From the NCBI GenBank assembly GCA_964454335.1, contig CAYVVT010000006.1:1-64000 (forward strand): a stretch of DNA of 64,000 bases, in the 5' to 3' direction. The stretch is from CAYVVT01 sp964454335. GTDB lineage: Bacteria > Fidelibacterota > UBA8477 > JABMPR01. Shown here piece by piece: positions 52,685-60,508 of the stretch. The notes beneath the pieces are model-generated. The model saw only the letters and a program-made list of their open reading frames with translations. It searched no databases and had not been told where the DNA came from. The translations under genes were made by a program, and so were the position numbers. Every line of letters starts with the position of its first letter. Position 1 is the first letter of the stretch.

Positions 52685-53413
52685 ATGACTAAATTCTCAT
52701 TGATCATCCCTGTTTACAACGAAAGCAAGCTGTTACCCAGGTTGCTTGACACAGTCGACGTCGCGCGTGAGCGTTTTGTCAACGGTGGAGATGCAATCGA
52801 AGTCATTGTGGTGGACAATGCCTCAACAGATGACACGGCTGAGATCGCAGCCCATCGGGGGTGTTCGGTTGTGTCTGTGCCGGAACGCTCAATCGCTCTC
52901 GCTAAGAATGGCGGCGCAAGAGTTGCCAACGGAGATATACTATGTTTCACAGATGCTGACTCTCGCCTTGATCCCGAGACCTTCAACGCTATCTCGGTTG
53001 AACTGGATCGTGCCGATATCATCGGTGGAGTTACAGGCTGTCGGTTCGAGCGACAATCCTTAGGAATCGCGCTGACGTACGCTCTGGTGCAAGCGCTTTC
53101 AGCTCAGACCAAAGTAGATGCCGGCGTATATTTCTGTAGCAGTGCCGATTTCTACGCAGCGGGCGAATTCGACGAGCAGCGCCTTGTCGGGGAAGATGCG
53201 GCATTCATGATGGCGTTGCATCAATTAGCCAAGTCACGTAAACAGCGTCTGGTGGACCTCACGAGTGTTAAGACTATCGTGTCGACACGCAAATTCGACC
53301 AGCACGGCGACTGGTTTTTCTTCAGAATTATCCCGTCACTCGTCCGTGCAGCAGTCTGGCCGTCTGTGGGCAAGAGTGTCGCCGCAAGATACTGGTATTC
53401 CGATGATCGTTGA
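52685..53413 (+). CDS. Cassette 15: family-2 glycosyltransferase
   Basis: GT-A fold enzyme of 242 aa that transfers a sugar from a nucleotide sugar. Motifs: FSLIIPVYNESKLLPRLLDT at the N terminus, VIVVDNASTDDTAEIA, LAKNGGARVANGDILCFTDADSRL with the DAD metal motif near residue 96, and VGEDAAFMMAL (E-D acceptor motif) near residue 169. A hydrophobic C-terminal stretch is short. Acceptor unknown (often glycans or dolichol-like lipids). ATG at 52685, 24 nt after the attC14 core. Confidence 0.87.
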   Translation: MTKFSLIIPVYNESKLLPRLLDTVDVARERFVNGGDAIEVIVVDNASTDDTAEIAAHRGCSVVSVPERSIALAKNGGARVANGDILCFTDADSRLDPETFNAISVELDRADIIGGVTGCRFERQSLGIALTYALVQALSAQTKVDAGVYFCSSADFYAAGEFDEQRLVGEDAAFMMALHQLAKSRKQRLVDLTSVKTIVSTRKFDQHGDWFFFRIIPSLVRAAVWPSVGKSVAARYWYSDDR

Positions 53414-53441
53414 GTACGTTTGGCCAATCCTCAAATCGGCA

Positions 53442-53673
53442 GCCCAACACGCGTCTACCTGCCAGCTTACGCAGGCAGGCTGGGAGCACAGGCTATGCCC
53501 TACCGGGCCTTCCTGTCAGCTTGCGCAGCAGGCGGGCGGCTGTTGAGGGGGAACTTGAAGACTATAATAATACAACTGCTGCGAAGTGCGCCGAAGGCCA
53601 ACTACGCCGAAGTAGCTTCGGCTACGTAGGCTGTACCTTGGCGCAGGCGTGCTCAGTCGCAGGTTCGTTAGAT
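53442..53673 (+). repeat. attC15 (232 bp), long class
   Basis: Left core GCCCAAC, right core GTTAGAT (a perfect GTTRRRY). The interior repeats the attC10/12 pattern (CCAGCTTACGCAGGCAGGC, TGAGGGGGAACTTGAAGA) with an extra imperfect insert around CGAAGTAGCTTCGGCTACG. Confidence 0.93.
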
Positions 53674-53700
53674 GGACAGTAACATTGGAGATTCTCCACC

Positions 53701-54378
53701 ATGAGTAAAGATTCAAACTGGTCCACTCATCTCGTCGAGATTGTGGTAATAGTCGGGAGCATACTTCTAGCATTTTCGATAGATGCAACCTGGGATACTC
53801 GTCAAGAAAGTATCCGCGAGAAGGAGATTCTCTCGACAGTCAAACTAGATCTCCGAGCAAACATTGAGGAGATTGAGCGAGTTCATTCTTGGTATGAAAC
53901 CACGGACAGTGTTTTTCTCTCTTTTCTTGAGGCGACACCGGTGGAATTGAGCTCTATCTCAAATGATTCTTCGTTCGCAATCATCATGGCCCTTTTAATA
54001 GATGCCACGTTCACCCCGTTTCAAGGGTCGTTGACCGCAGGCAACCTTACTCAGATTGACGATTTGGATCTACGAAATGCACTTGGAGCATGGTTGACAA
54101 AAGCAGATGACATCCTCGAGATCGGGCCAACCCTACTCAGTGGAAGCCAGGAATTAATGAACTTGGCTGGAAAGTCCGGAGCAATGCTCAATATAGCCTC
54201 AGCATTAAATGTCTCGCTCAAATCTGATCCCGGAGGCTTGGTTTTAGGACGACTCAGAAGCGATGACGAATTTGTAAATAAATTGATCGCAGTTCATACC
54301 GTTCGTCTCGTCGTAATGCAAAAGGTTACTCAACTGAGTATGATGACAAACAGCCTGATTGAACAATTAGAGGATTAG
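53701..54378 (+). CDS. Cassette 16: DUF6090-like membrane-anchored protein
   Basis: The 225-aa protein has one N-terminal membrane helix (LVEIVVIVGSILLAFSID) followed by TWDTRQESIREKEILS. This E-x-V-V-I-V-x-S-I-L-x-A-F-x-x-D-x-W start with the charged heptad after it is the hallmark of DUF6090 and related proteins of the FCB group. The rest is a helical extracytoplasmic domain without known motifs. Role unknown. ATG 53701 is 27 nt from the attC15 core. Confidence 0.75.
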   Translation: MSKDSNWSTHLVEIVVIVGSILLAFSIDATWDTRQESIREKEILSTVKLDLRANIEEIERVHSWYETTDSVFLSFLEATPVELSSISNDSSFAIIMALLIDATFTPFQGSLTAGNLTQIDDLDLRNALGAWLTKADDILEIGPTLLSGSQELMNLAGKSGAMLNIASALNVSLKSDPGGLVLGRLRSDDEFVNKLIAVHTVRLVVMQKVTQLSMMTNSLIEQLED

Positions 54379-54388
54379 AGTAATTGCC

Positions 54389-54505
54389 AACTAATATGCG
54401 CCTACCTGCCAGCTTGCGCAGGCAGGCTGGGAGCACAGCCTACGCCCTACCGGGCCTTCCTGCCAGCTTGCGCAGCAGGCGGGCTCAGTCGCAGATCCGT
54501 CAGGC
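54389..54505 (+). repeat. attC16 (117 bp), internally deleted long class
   Basis: Left core AACTAAT (7 of 9 bp with the complement of the cassette-16 core), right core GTCAGGC. Left half matches attC10/12/15 (CCTGCCAGCTTGCGCAGGCA) but the central and right loop segment is missing up to CAGGCGGGCTCAGTCGCAG. Confidence 0.9.
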
Positions 54506-54572
54506 GCAACTAACCTGAAGCCCTAGATGACAGCACTGGTAAACATAGACAAACCTATTAGCGGGGGAGCTT

Positions 54573-55613
54573 ATGACAGATACTCACACAACAATTGAGA
54601 TTCCAGTAGTTTTGCGTTTCTTTATCAAGTTCCTACAAATCATTCTCTATGTACCCATTCAAATAATCTTTATTCCACTCGCAATTATTGGTCTGATCGT
54701 GGCTCTATACAAGGAGTTGTGGAGAAGTAAGAGACTTGCCGTCTCCTTTTCGGCTATTAAAGCGCTTCAGTACCGATGGATGATGCATTACTTCAACACC
54801 CGACCAGATTCACTTTCCGTTACATTCACCAAACATTTTCCATGCGAATCACATTTCGGTATGTGGTCGATTCTGGGTGCTCTCATTATCTCCCAACGGT
54901 TATTTGGTTTCCCTGAAAAGCTCGGAAAACTCGTTGAGCCCGGCGAAGAATCCCTGGACACCATGGCAGGTATTCGGGTGCTTACTTTTGACGGGATTAT
55001 GCAAAGACATGTGGATAAAGTGGACCAGGTTGTCCTGCTTGGATCTGGTTTTGACCTGATAGCATTACATTTCACAAAGGGTAAAAACGTCGCGGTGTTT
55101 GAGATCGATCAGGTTAATACGCTCAATGTCAAGGTTGAGACGTTGCAGAAAGCCAACATTGATTGCGACTGGATCACCTACATCCCTGTTGATTTTTCAA
55201 TTGAATCCTGGGATTCCAAATTATTGGAAGCTGGATTTAACAAATCGATGAGGACCTTGTTCGTTTGGCAAAGCGTTTCTTTATACCTGGAACCCGATAC
55301 TGTTAGTGCCACACTCCGCAGAATGGGAGAATTGTGTGTAGACGGAAGCATCATTGCTCAAGATTTCTACTCCAAGGCTATGGTTGATTGTGATTTTTCA
55401 AGAGCGGCAAAGAAGTTCAAGGGCATTATTGAAAAAATGGGAGAGCCTTGGAAGTTTGGTCTAGACTTGTCAGATGATCCCAGAGTTGCAGTGGGGTCAT
55501 ATCTAAATGAAGTTGGATTAAGGATGACTGAATACAGGCAGTTCGGCGAAAAACTCAATATCGAAGCTTTCTACTGCGTTGTTGAGGCTGAAAAATTATT
55601 AGTGGAGAAATAA
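54573..55613 (+). CDS. Cassette 17: LCM-family SAM-dependent methyltransferase
   Basis: The 346-aa protein has an N-terminal hydrophobic region (about 10-50) that may anchor it in the membrane. The rest is a leucine-carboxyl-methyltransferase (PPM1/TIGR00027-like) domain: FDGIMQRHVDKVDQVVLLGSG, then FDLIALHF and VAVFEIDQ (SAM-binding core), VDFSIESW and FVWQSVSLYLEPDTVSATLR. Substrates of bacterial members are mostly unknown. GGGGGAG precedes ATG 54573. Confidence 0.82.
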   Translation: MTDTHTTIEIPVVLRFFIKFLQIILYVPIQIIFIPLAIIGLIVALYKELWRSKRLAVSFSAIKALQYRWMMHYFNTRPDSLSVTFTKHFPCESHFGMWSILGALIISQRLFGFPEKLGKLVEPGEESLDTMAGIRVLTFDGIMQRHVDKVDQVVLLGSGFDLIALHFTKGKNVAVFEIDQVNTLNVKVETLQKANIDCDWITYIPVDFSIESWDSKLLEAGFNKSMRTLFVWQSVSLYLEPDTVSATLRRMGELCVDGSIIAQDFYSKAMVDCDFSRAAKKFKGIIEKMGEPWKFGLDLSDDPRVAVGSYLNEVGLRMTEYRQFGEKLNIEAFYCVVEAEKLLVEK

Positions 55614-55620
55614 TCATACC

Positions 55621-55754
55621 GCCTGACAAGCGCCTACCTCACCTTCTGCGGGATTCGAGAACAGCCTGCACAGTCCGCCGACGGGTGCGGTCGAAGCCGA
55701 AAGGCGATGACCCAGGCCTTGAAGTAGGCGGGCTCAGTCGCAGAGTCGTGAGAT
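55621..55754 (+). repeat. attC17 (134 bp)
   Basis: Left core GCCTGAC is the exact complement of the cassette-17 5' core GTCAGGC, so this variant core covaries rather than being an error. Right core GTGAGAT. Arms CGCCTACCTCACC and GAAGTAGGCGGGCTCAGTCGC. Confidence 0.88.
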
Positions 55755-55796
55755 TCTGGAAGATATTGATCGATGCATAAATGAAAGGATGTCTAA

Positions 55797-56243
55797 ATGT
55801 CCTCCGGAAAGTTCCTTACAAGAGCTTGGAATAACTGGCTTACGATTGGTCTAGGCCTCCCCACGATCATCTATGCTACGTTATTCCTGTCCTCATCCGG
55901 GATATCGGAATTTTGGGGCTTCATCGGGATGTTTGTACTTGGAGCGGTTTACTGAACGGTTGTCGAAGTGCATTCGGCCAGGCGGTTCGCCTGGGAGAGA
56001 AATAATTTGAAGGATCCGAATCCAATTAAGCTGAGTGGTACTCATCCACTCAACATAATATTTGTGGTGTACAACGTTATCTATTGGTTACCCATTGTCC
56101 TTTCTTTCACGACGATAATCGGATATCGTGCAGGTTTCATCGGATTCTTCGGGATTATTTTATTCAGAGCCGTAGCAAATGTGATCAGAAACAACTTGCT
56201 TACGCTGGAGCAGGCAGAGGTCTATCCTTTCAGAATACCTTGA
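55797..56243 (+). pseudogene. Cassette 18: membrane-protein gene broken by a nonsense codon
   Basis: ATG 55797 starts a frame (MSSGKFLTRAWNNWLTIGLG) that stops at TGA 55953-55955. The same frame then continues without interruption for 95 codons (VHSARRFAWERNNLKD and PLNIIFVVYNVIYWLPIVLS) to 56243. The junction VY*TVVEV suggests TGG to TGA. About four membrane helices in total, 148 aa if restored. Family not recognised. A single base error in the assembly is the other explanation. Confidence 0.7.
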
Positions 56244-56275
56244 TCGCTGGTTGGTCTGTATCGTAAATAATCAGA

Positions 56276-56324
56276 ACCGACTATGCGCCTTAAGCACGTA
56301 TGATGCTGGACCTGCAAGGCGCAT
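56276..56324 (+). repeat. attC18, eroded
   Basis: ACCGACTATGCGCCTTAAGCAC resembles the left arm of the family and ATGCGCCTT at 56283-56291 pairs perfectly with AAGGCGCAT at 56316-56324. No right arm or GTTRRRY core can be found up to the next gene. Decayed remnant. Confidence 0.45.
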
Positions 56325-56430
56325 GAAATCTGGATTTGAGATTGAGCACTAAATATTGGATGGAATTGGGGATCTGCTGGGGGTTGTTGCTCGAGGCTCA
56401 CTTCAGCAATCTCCCTGACGGTGAGTGCAT

Positions 56431-57198
56431 ATGAATAAGATTGGATTAGCAGGATTCGGTTTCATTGGGAGCTATCTCTATAAGCGTTTACAGGAGAATG
56501 AACAAATCGCCGTGGAGGCTGTCTGGGAGCCCGTCGCTGAGAAGACGGTTGGGTTGGACCGTAAACTGATATGTGTTGATCTTGAGGATCTGGGATCGAG
56601 ATCATTGGATCTGATTGTGGAGGTAGCGCATCCTGATGTTGTGAACGCCTTGTGGCCCAGGATCACCTCCGGCGCCCATCTGATGATGGCCTCCATGACA
56701 GGTCTGGCTGATCCCGAACTGCGCAGTCGGATGGAGAGTGAGGCCGAGCAACAAGATCAGAAGATATTCATACCCCATGGTGCTGTGCTTGGTCTGGACG
56801 GTCTGCGTGACGGTAGGTCGCTCCTGGAGAGCGTTTGCATCAGAACCACCAAACACCCTGGGAGCCTGGGAATTCCTGACAGCAAGTTCACCAAGCCCAC
56901 GGTGGTTTTCGAAGGATCGGCCCGGGACGCGTGCAGAAGGTTCCCCCGAAATGTCAATGTTCATGCTGCCATCGCTCTTGCGGGTATCGGTTTTGAGTCT
57001 ACGAGATCGATAGTGATCGCGGATCCTGATTCGAATACGATGCGACACAAGATCAGCGTCCGTGGCCATGGTTTGAACTGGGATCTTGAAATAGAAAGTT
57101 TTTCTGCAGGAGAAGTAACCGGCAGTTACACGCCAGAATCTCTTTTTAAGAGTGTTGTGGGAGTATTACTGGATGACGCTGGATTCCGCATCATTTGA
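56431..57198 (+). CDS. Cassette 19: L-aspartate dehydrogenase-like protein
   Basis: NAD(P)-dependent enzyme of 255 aa. N-terminal Rossmann motif IGLAGFGFIGSYLYK, then LDLIVEVAHPDVV, and the DUF108 domain with FIPHGAVLGLDGL, FEGSARDACRRFPRNVNVHA (substrate-binding loop) and ALAGIGFESTRSIVIADP. The pattern is that of NadX-type aspartate dehydrogenases that feed iminoaspartate into NAD synthesis. No nadA or nadC is nearby. ATG at 56431; a GTG two codons earlier is possible. Confidence 0.82.
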   Translation: MNKIGLAGFGFIGSYLYKRLQENEQIAVEAVWEPVAEKTVGLDRKLICVDLEDLGSRSLDLIVEVAHPDVVNALWPRITSGAHLMMASMTGLADPELRSRMESEAEQQDQKIFIPHGAVLGLDGLRDGRSLLESVCIRTTKHPGSLGIPDSKFTKPTVVFEGSARDACRRFPRNVNVHAAIALAGIGFESTRSIVIADPDSNTMRHKISVRGHGLNWDLEIESFSAGEVTGSYTPESLFKSVVGVLLDDAGFRII

Positions 57199-57298
57199 TT
57201 CCGGAAATACCTTCCTCGCTGCTGGTTATCTTTGCACAAGGAACGTTAACCTGCTTAAGAGTACGAGACCGTCTGGGATGTGAACTTCTGAATTTTGT

Positions 57299-57331
57299 GC
57301 CTGACAAGCGCCTTGAGTAGATCCGTTAGCC
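57299..57331 (+). repeat. attC19, 33-bp deletion remnant
   Basis: Both cores are present (GCCTGAC and GTTAGCC) with only 19 bp between, AAGCGCCTTGAGTAGATCC: a left arm joined directly to the end of a right arm. The hairpin body is gone, so it should not work as a single-strand substrate. Confidence 0.75.
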
Positions 57332-57356
57332 GCATTGGAGTAAATGGAGAAATAGA

Positions 57357-57704
57357 ATGAATATGAATGACAGTGCAGATCCAACCCTGGCGATCCGTGA
57401 AGCTGCAGCCTCATTTAGCGATGTAGTGGCCGGTACCTCATGTAACCAGAACTCCTTCAAGACGAAGCGAGGATCATTCCTGTTCATTGGACCTGGGGCC
57501 AAGGGAATTGGTTACAAGGCCATGTTCAAGCTCAAGGAGTCTGTGCAACAGGCGAAGGATTTGGCAGAGGCCAGCCCTGATAAGTTCGAGGTTGGTTCGA
57601 CAGGTTGGGTAACAGCCCGATTCACAATGGAAGAACCGCTTTCAAAGTCGATTTGGGAGGATTGGCTCCAGGAATCATACGACATTACCCAGGGCGTGAA
57701 ATAG
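57357..57704 (+). CDS. MmcQ/YjbR-like protein
   Basis: The 115-aa protein has the order NSFKTKRGSFLFIGPGAKG, then AMFKLKESVQQAKDLAEASP and FEVGSTGWVTARFTMEEPL, followed by WEDWLQESYDI at the C terminus. These correspond to the alpha/beta MmcQ/YjbR (CyaY-like) fold, small proteins of unknown or DNA-binding role. It lies between the truncated attC19 and an attC remnant, so it is probably the last definite cassette gene (cassette 20). Confidence 0.72.
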   Translation: MNMNDSADPTLAIREAAASFSDVVAGTSCNQNSFKTKRGSFLFIGPGAKGIGYKAMFKLKESVQQAKDLAEASPDKFEVGSTGWVTARFTMEEPLSKSIWEDWLQESYDITQGVK

Positions 57705-57709
57705 GTTTC

Positions 57710-57727
57710 CTGCAGATCCGCTAGATC
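57710..57727 (+). repeat. attC right-arm remnant
   Basis: CTGCAGATCCGCTAGATC matches the end of an attC (CGCAGATCCGTTAGAT) with two changes. The left arm is missing; the preceding gene stops 6 nt upstream. Confidence 0.45.
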
Positions 57728-57745
57728 CATAGAAAGGACATGCTC

Positions 57746-58393
57746 ATGGACGGGGCCAATTCCGGAAGATCCATAGCGGAAAGTTATGATCGATCAGCTA
57801 CCGAATCGGGGTGGCTGGGACCAGAAATAGCATTTGGTCTTGCGTATAGATATATCCGCGCCGGCCAGACCGTACTCGATATTGGAATAGGTACCGGCCT
57901 GGGTTCGATTCTCTTTCACAAGGCTGGTCTGAAAGTCATTGGGATGGACATTTCTGATGAAATGCTGGCAGCCTGCAGCAGTAAGGAGTTCGTGACTGCC
58001 CTCGATAAACATGACCTCACAACGTCACCATACCCCTACGCAGATGCCTCAATCGACCACGTTGTCTGCGTCGGTGTACTTGATTTCCTGGAAAACCTGG
58101 ATCAAGCGTTCAGTGAGGTAGGCCGAATTTTACGAGAAGAGGGTGTATTTGTGTTCGTGGTCGGTTACCGGAAATCCGACGAGAAATCAGAAATGATACT
58201 GGGCCCTGAAGTTACAGGAACCGATACCACAGCCATCATGTATCGCTACACGACGAGACAGATCAGCAGTTGGCTTAGTGCAAAATCGTTGGCGCTGCTT
58301 CAGGACCAGGAGTTTGTGGTCTATATGGACTGTGAGAAGAAGAATTCTTACTCAGCAAAGGTTTATCTCGCTCAGAAGAAAGCGGGGATCTGA
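57746..58393 (+). CDS. Class I SAM-dependent methyltransferase
   Basis: Soluble methylase of 215 aa with the Rossmann core. Motif I is VLDIGIGTGLGSILFHKAGL near residue 47, motif II VIGMDISDEMLAAC, motif IV VVCVGVLDFLENLDQAFSEV and motif V ILREEGVFVFVVG. Methyltransf_11 type; the substrate is unknown. ATG 57746 is preferred because GAAAGGA lies 7 nt upstream; an ATG two codons earlier is possible. Its stop overlaps an attC-like left arm. Confidence 0.85.
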   Translation: MDGANSGRSIAESYDRSATESGWLGPEIAFGLAYRYIRAGQTVLDIGIGTGLGSILFHKAGLKVIGMDISDEMLAACSSKEFVTALDKHDLTTSPYPYADASIDHVVCVGVLDFLENLDQAFSEVGRILREEGVFVFVVGYRKSDEKSEMILGPEVTGTDTTAIMYRYTTRQISSWLSAKSLALLQDQEFVVYMDCEKKNSYSAKVYLAQKKAGI

Positions 58394-58409
58394 CAATCGC
58401 CTGCTCCAG
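58388..58409 (+). repeat. attC left-arm remnant
   Basis: ATCTGACAATCGCCTGCTCC resembles the left arm GCCTGACAAGCGCCTGCTGC. The preceding stop codon (TGA 58391-58393) lies inside it. No right arm found. Confidence 0.35.
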
Positions 58410-58427
58410 TACGAGTACATTATATCC

Positions 58428-59378
58428 ATGAACGACAAACAGGCAATCTTAAGCGCTATCGGAAATACTCCCCTTTTTGAGCTGCGTCATGTTGTACCTG
58501 ATGGTTGCGCGCGAATAGTCGTGAAACTTGAAAGTCACAATCCCACCGGCAGCATGAAGGACCGTATGGCGCGTGCCGTTGTGGAAGGTGCCATCTCCCG
58601 CGGTGATTTGTTTCAAGATGGAAGGGTTGTAGAATATACCGGTGGGAGCACGGGCACATCTCTTGCCTTTGTCTGCGCCGCTCTGGGGTATCAGCTATCG
58701 ATTGTGACATCCGATGCTTTCAGCCGGGAAAAACGAGACCACATGCGAGCGTTGGGAGCAGATGTTCTTGAATTGCCAAGCGAGGGGGGTAAAACGACCA
58801 GGGAACTCATTCAGAGAATGATTGCCAAAGCCGAGGAATTGAGCTCATCCCCTGGAGCTTACTTTGCGGATCAATTCAATAATCCTGATGCTGCCACCGG
58901 GTATTTTGCAATGGCCCAGGAGATCTGGGATCAATCTGGTGGCCAGGTGGATGCCTTCGTCCAGTCGGTGGGGACAGCACAATGCATCACTGGAGTCTCG
59001 AACGCTCTCCGTAAGCAGAATGCTTTGGTTCACATCGTCGCAGTGGAACCCACCGAATCCCCGGTACTTTCCGGAGGATCACCCGGTCCCCACAAGATCG
59101 AAGGAGTAGGACCGGGATTTGTTCCTCCAATCTGGAACAGTCAGCTGGCTGATGAAATCCTTCAGGTGTCCACCGATGAAGCAAAGGAGATGACCAGACG
59201 TCTCGCAAGAGAAGAGGCACTTTTTGCGGGTACTTCAACTGGGGCAAATATCATCGCATCCATTCAGGTGGCGACTCGTTTGGGACCCGGTCATACTGTT
59301 GCCACGCTTGCCTGTGATTCTGGCTTGAAGTATCTATCGACAGATCTGTATTCCCTGTCTCGTGATCCTCATGAGTGA
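58428..59378 (+). CDS. Cysteine synthase-like PLP enzyme
   Basis: Fold-type II pyridoxal phosphate enzyme of 316 aa. SHNPTGSMKDRMARA carries the PLP lysine near residue 45, EYTGGSTGTSLAFVCAALGY the asparagine/threonine loop, SVGTAQCITGVSNAL the phosphate loop, and HIVAVEPTESPVLSGG plus KIEGVGPGFVPP the C-terminal block. This is the O-acetylserine sulfhydrylase/cystathionine beta-synthase group. The upstream 50 codons in frame overlap the methyltransferase gene and are rejected. The TGA stop overlaps the next ATG (ATGAGTGA). Confidence 0.88.
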   Translation: MNDKQAILSAIGNTPLFELRHVVPDGCARIVVKLESHNPTGSMKDRMARAVVEGAISRGDLFQDGRVVEYTGGSTGTSLAFVCAALGYQLSIVTSDAFSREKRDHMRALGADVLELPSEGGKTTRELIQRMIAKAEELSSSPGAYFADQFNNPDAATGYFAMAQEIWDQSGGQVDAFVQSVGTAQCITGVSNALRKQNALVHIVAVEPTESPVLSGGSPGPHKIEGVGPGFVPPIWNSQLADEILQVSTDEAKEMTRRLAREEALFAGTSTGANIIASIQVATRLGPGHTVATLACDSGLKYLSTDLYSLSRDPHE

Positions 59379-59904
59379 TCCTATTTCAGATATAACTGGG
59401 TTCAAGTGGCCTGTGACAGCAACCCGCGGCATTGCGGCAACGGTTGATGCAGTATGGGAGACCATCTCCGCTCCAGGAAATCTGTTGAACTGCCATCCAT
59501 TCTGCGCGCGTAATCCGGTTTATCACTGGCCTGGAGATGAGTCACATGATGAAGTGCACTATCTGAGTGGATGGAAATTCGAACGACAATTCTGCAACTG
59601 GATCGATGGTGAGGGATACGATCTCGAGATCGGGCGACCAGGTGGACGGAAATCTTTCGTGTCATGGCGTATTTCAGAGATCGAAGATCAGCTATCGAGC
59701 TTGCGAATAACGGTATATCCAAATGTATTGCAGAATATTCCTGTTCTGATCCGTTGGGCACCTCATTATTTACGCGTGGCTCCTCTACTTGAAAGTTATC
59801 TGACCTCAGTGGTAAAAGGATTTGAATGGTATATTACACGAGGTGAACCAGTACCTCGCAACCAGTTTGGTCAACATGCGTGGTTCTCGGCACCAAGGTC
59901 ATAG
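59371..59904 (+). CDS. SRPBCC-family protein
   Basis: START/Bet v1-like protein of 177 aa. VTATRGIAATVDAVWETISA and PGNLLNCHPFC mark the first strand and helices; HYLSGWKFERQFCNWIDG, SFVSWRISEIEDQLSSLRIT and a C-terminal helix (YLTSVVKGFEWYITRGE) follow. Hydrophobic-pocket protein; ligand unknown. Starts 8 nt inside the PLP-enzyme gene, so the two are translationally coupled. Confidence 0.78.
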   Translation: MSDPISDITGFKWPVTATRGIAATVDAVWETISAPGNLLNCHPFCARNPVYHWPGDESHDEVHYLSGWKFERQFCNWIDGEGYDLEIGRPGGRKSFVSWRISEIEDQLSSLRITVYPNVLQNIPVLIRWAPHYLRVAPLLESYLTSVVKGFEWYITRGEPVPRNQFGQHAWFSAPRS

Positions 59905-60048
59905 TTGAAATCGACCTGAACCTCTGAATCCTTGCATACCCACCTCGTACCGGGTTGGAGCTGCGAATGCGCGTAGACTGGTAGCCAGGTGAGTGGAGTC
60001 AGGTTCTGATCCAGGTCTGTAGGAGAAACCACCCGGGAGGAAAAGATC

Positions 60049-60459
60049 ATGAGATCATGGGGCAAAGCGATTGGATATGGAGTTCTGATCTGGTTGATAC
60101 CCTTCATTGTAGCAATACTTATTTTTTCAATCCACGAATCCTCAAGACCGCTATTTGAATCAATCATGGCCGTTACAGTATGTTCAGCGGCAATTGGATT
60201 TGGCATTCTCTATCTGGGTGCCGTTGATGATGCCATTGGCAGAGAAAGCATCCGTCTTGGTATCTTATGGTATCTGATCCCGGTACTGATCGATGCTCCA
60301 CTCATGCTCTTCGGTGGACCCATGAAAATGAGTTTCGGGGAGTACATGGCGGATATCGGTATCACATACCTATGTATCCCTGTAGCTACGATCGGATTGG
60401 GCTTAATCAAATCCAGGTCTGGAGTAGTCAAGAATGAATCAGCAGAGCATGAAGAATGA
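60049..60459 (+). CDS. Four-helix membrane protein
   Basis: The 136-aa protein has four membrane segments: YGVLIWLIPFIVAILIFSI, IMAVTVCSAAIGFGILYLGA, LGILWYLIPVLIDAPLMLFG and DIGITYLCIPVATIGLGLI, with a short polar tail. GGGAGGA precedes ATG. No family firmly recognised. The 144-bp gap before it has fragments (AATGCGCGTAGACTGG, AGGTCTGTAGGAG) that resemble an attC but too poorly to call. Confidence 0.68.
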   Translation: MRSWGKAIGYGVLIWLIPFIVAILIFSIHESSRPLFESIMAVTVCSAAIGFGILYLGAVDDAIGRESIRLGILWYLIPVLIDAPLMLFGGPMKMSFGEYMADIGITYLCIPVATIGLGLIKSRSGVVKNESAEHEE

Positions 60460-60508
60460 TCGATTGGATCACCACATGTTCTGAAAGTTGTAATCAGGCG
60501 GAATTAAA

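Larger units (their letters stand above)
40801..57331 (+). mobile_element. Integron cassette array (about 19 cassettes)
   Basis: Repeated units of one gene plus an attC site follow attI in one orientation. Most attC arms share left TAACatGCGCC and right GCTCAGTCGCAgatCCGTTA. Ten cassettes have a 5' core exactly complementary to their own attC left core. Base composition is visibly more AT-rich than the backbone on the intI side. Spacing between genes is filled almost entirely by attC sites. Confidence 0.95.

Noticed and set aside
55953..55955. TGA read as tryptophan
   Set aside because: Many genes in the window end in TGA with a normal C terminus (for example the ATGA overlaps), so the standard code fits and a nonsense mutation is simpler.
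42207..57331. Regularly spaced repeats as a CRISPR array
   Set aside because: Repeats are 60-230 bp, are internally palindromic, are separated by whole genes and end in GTTRRRY-type cores; they are attC sites.
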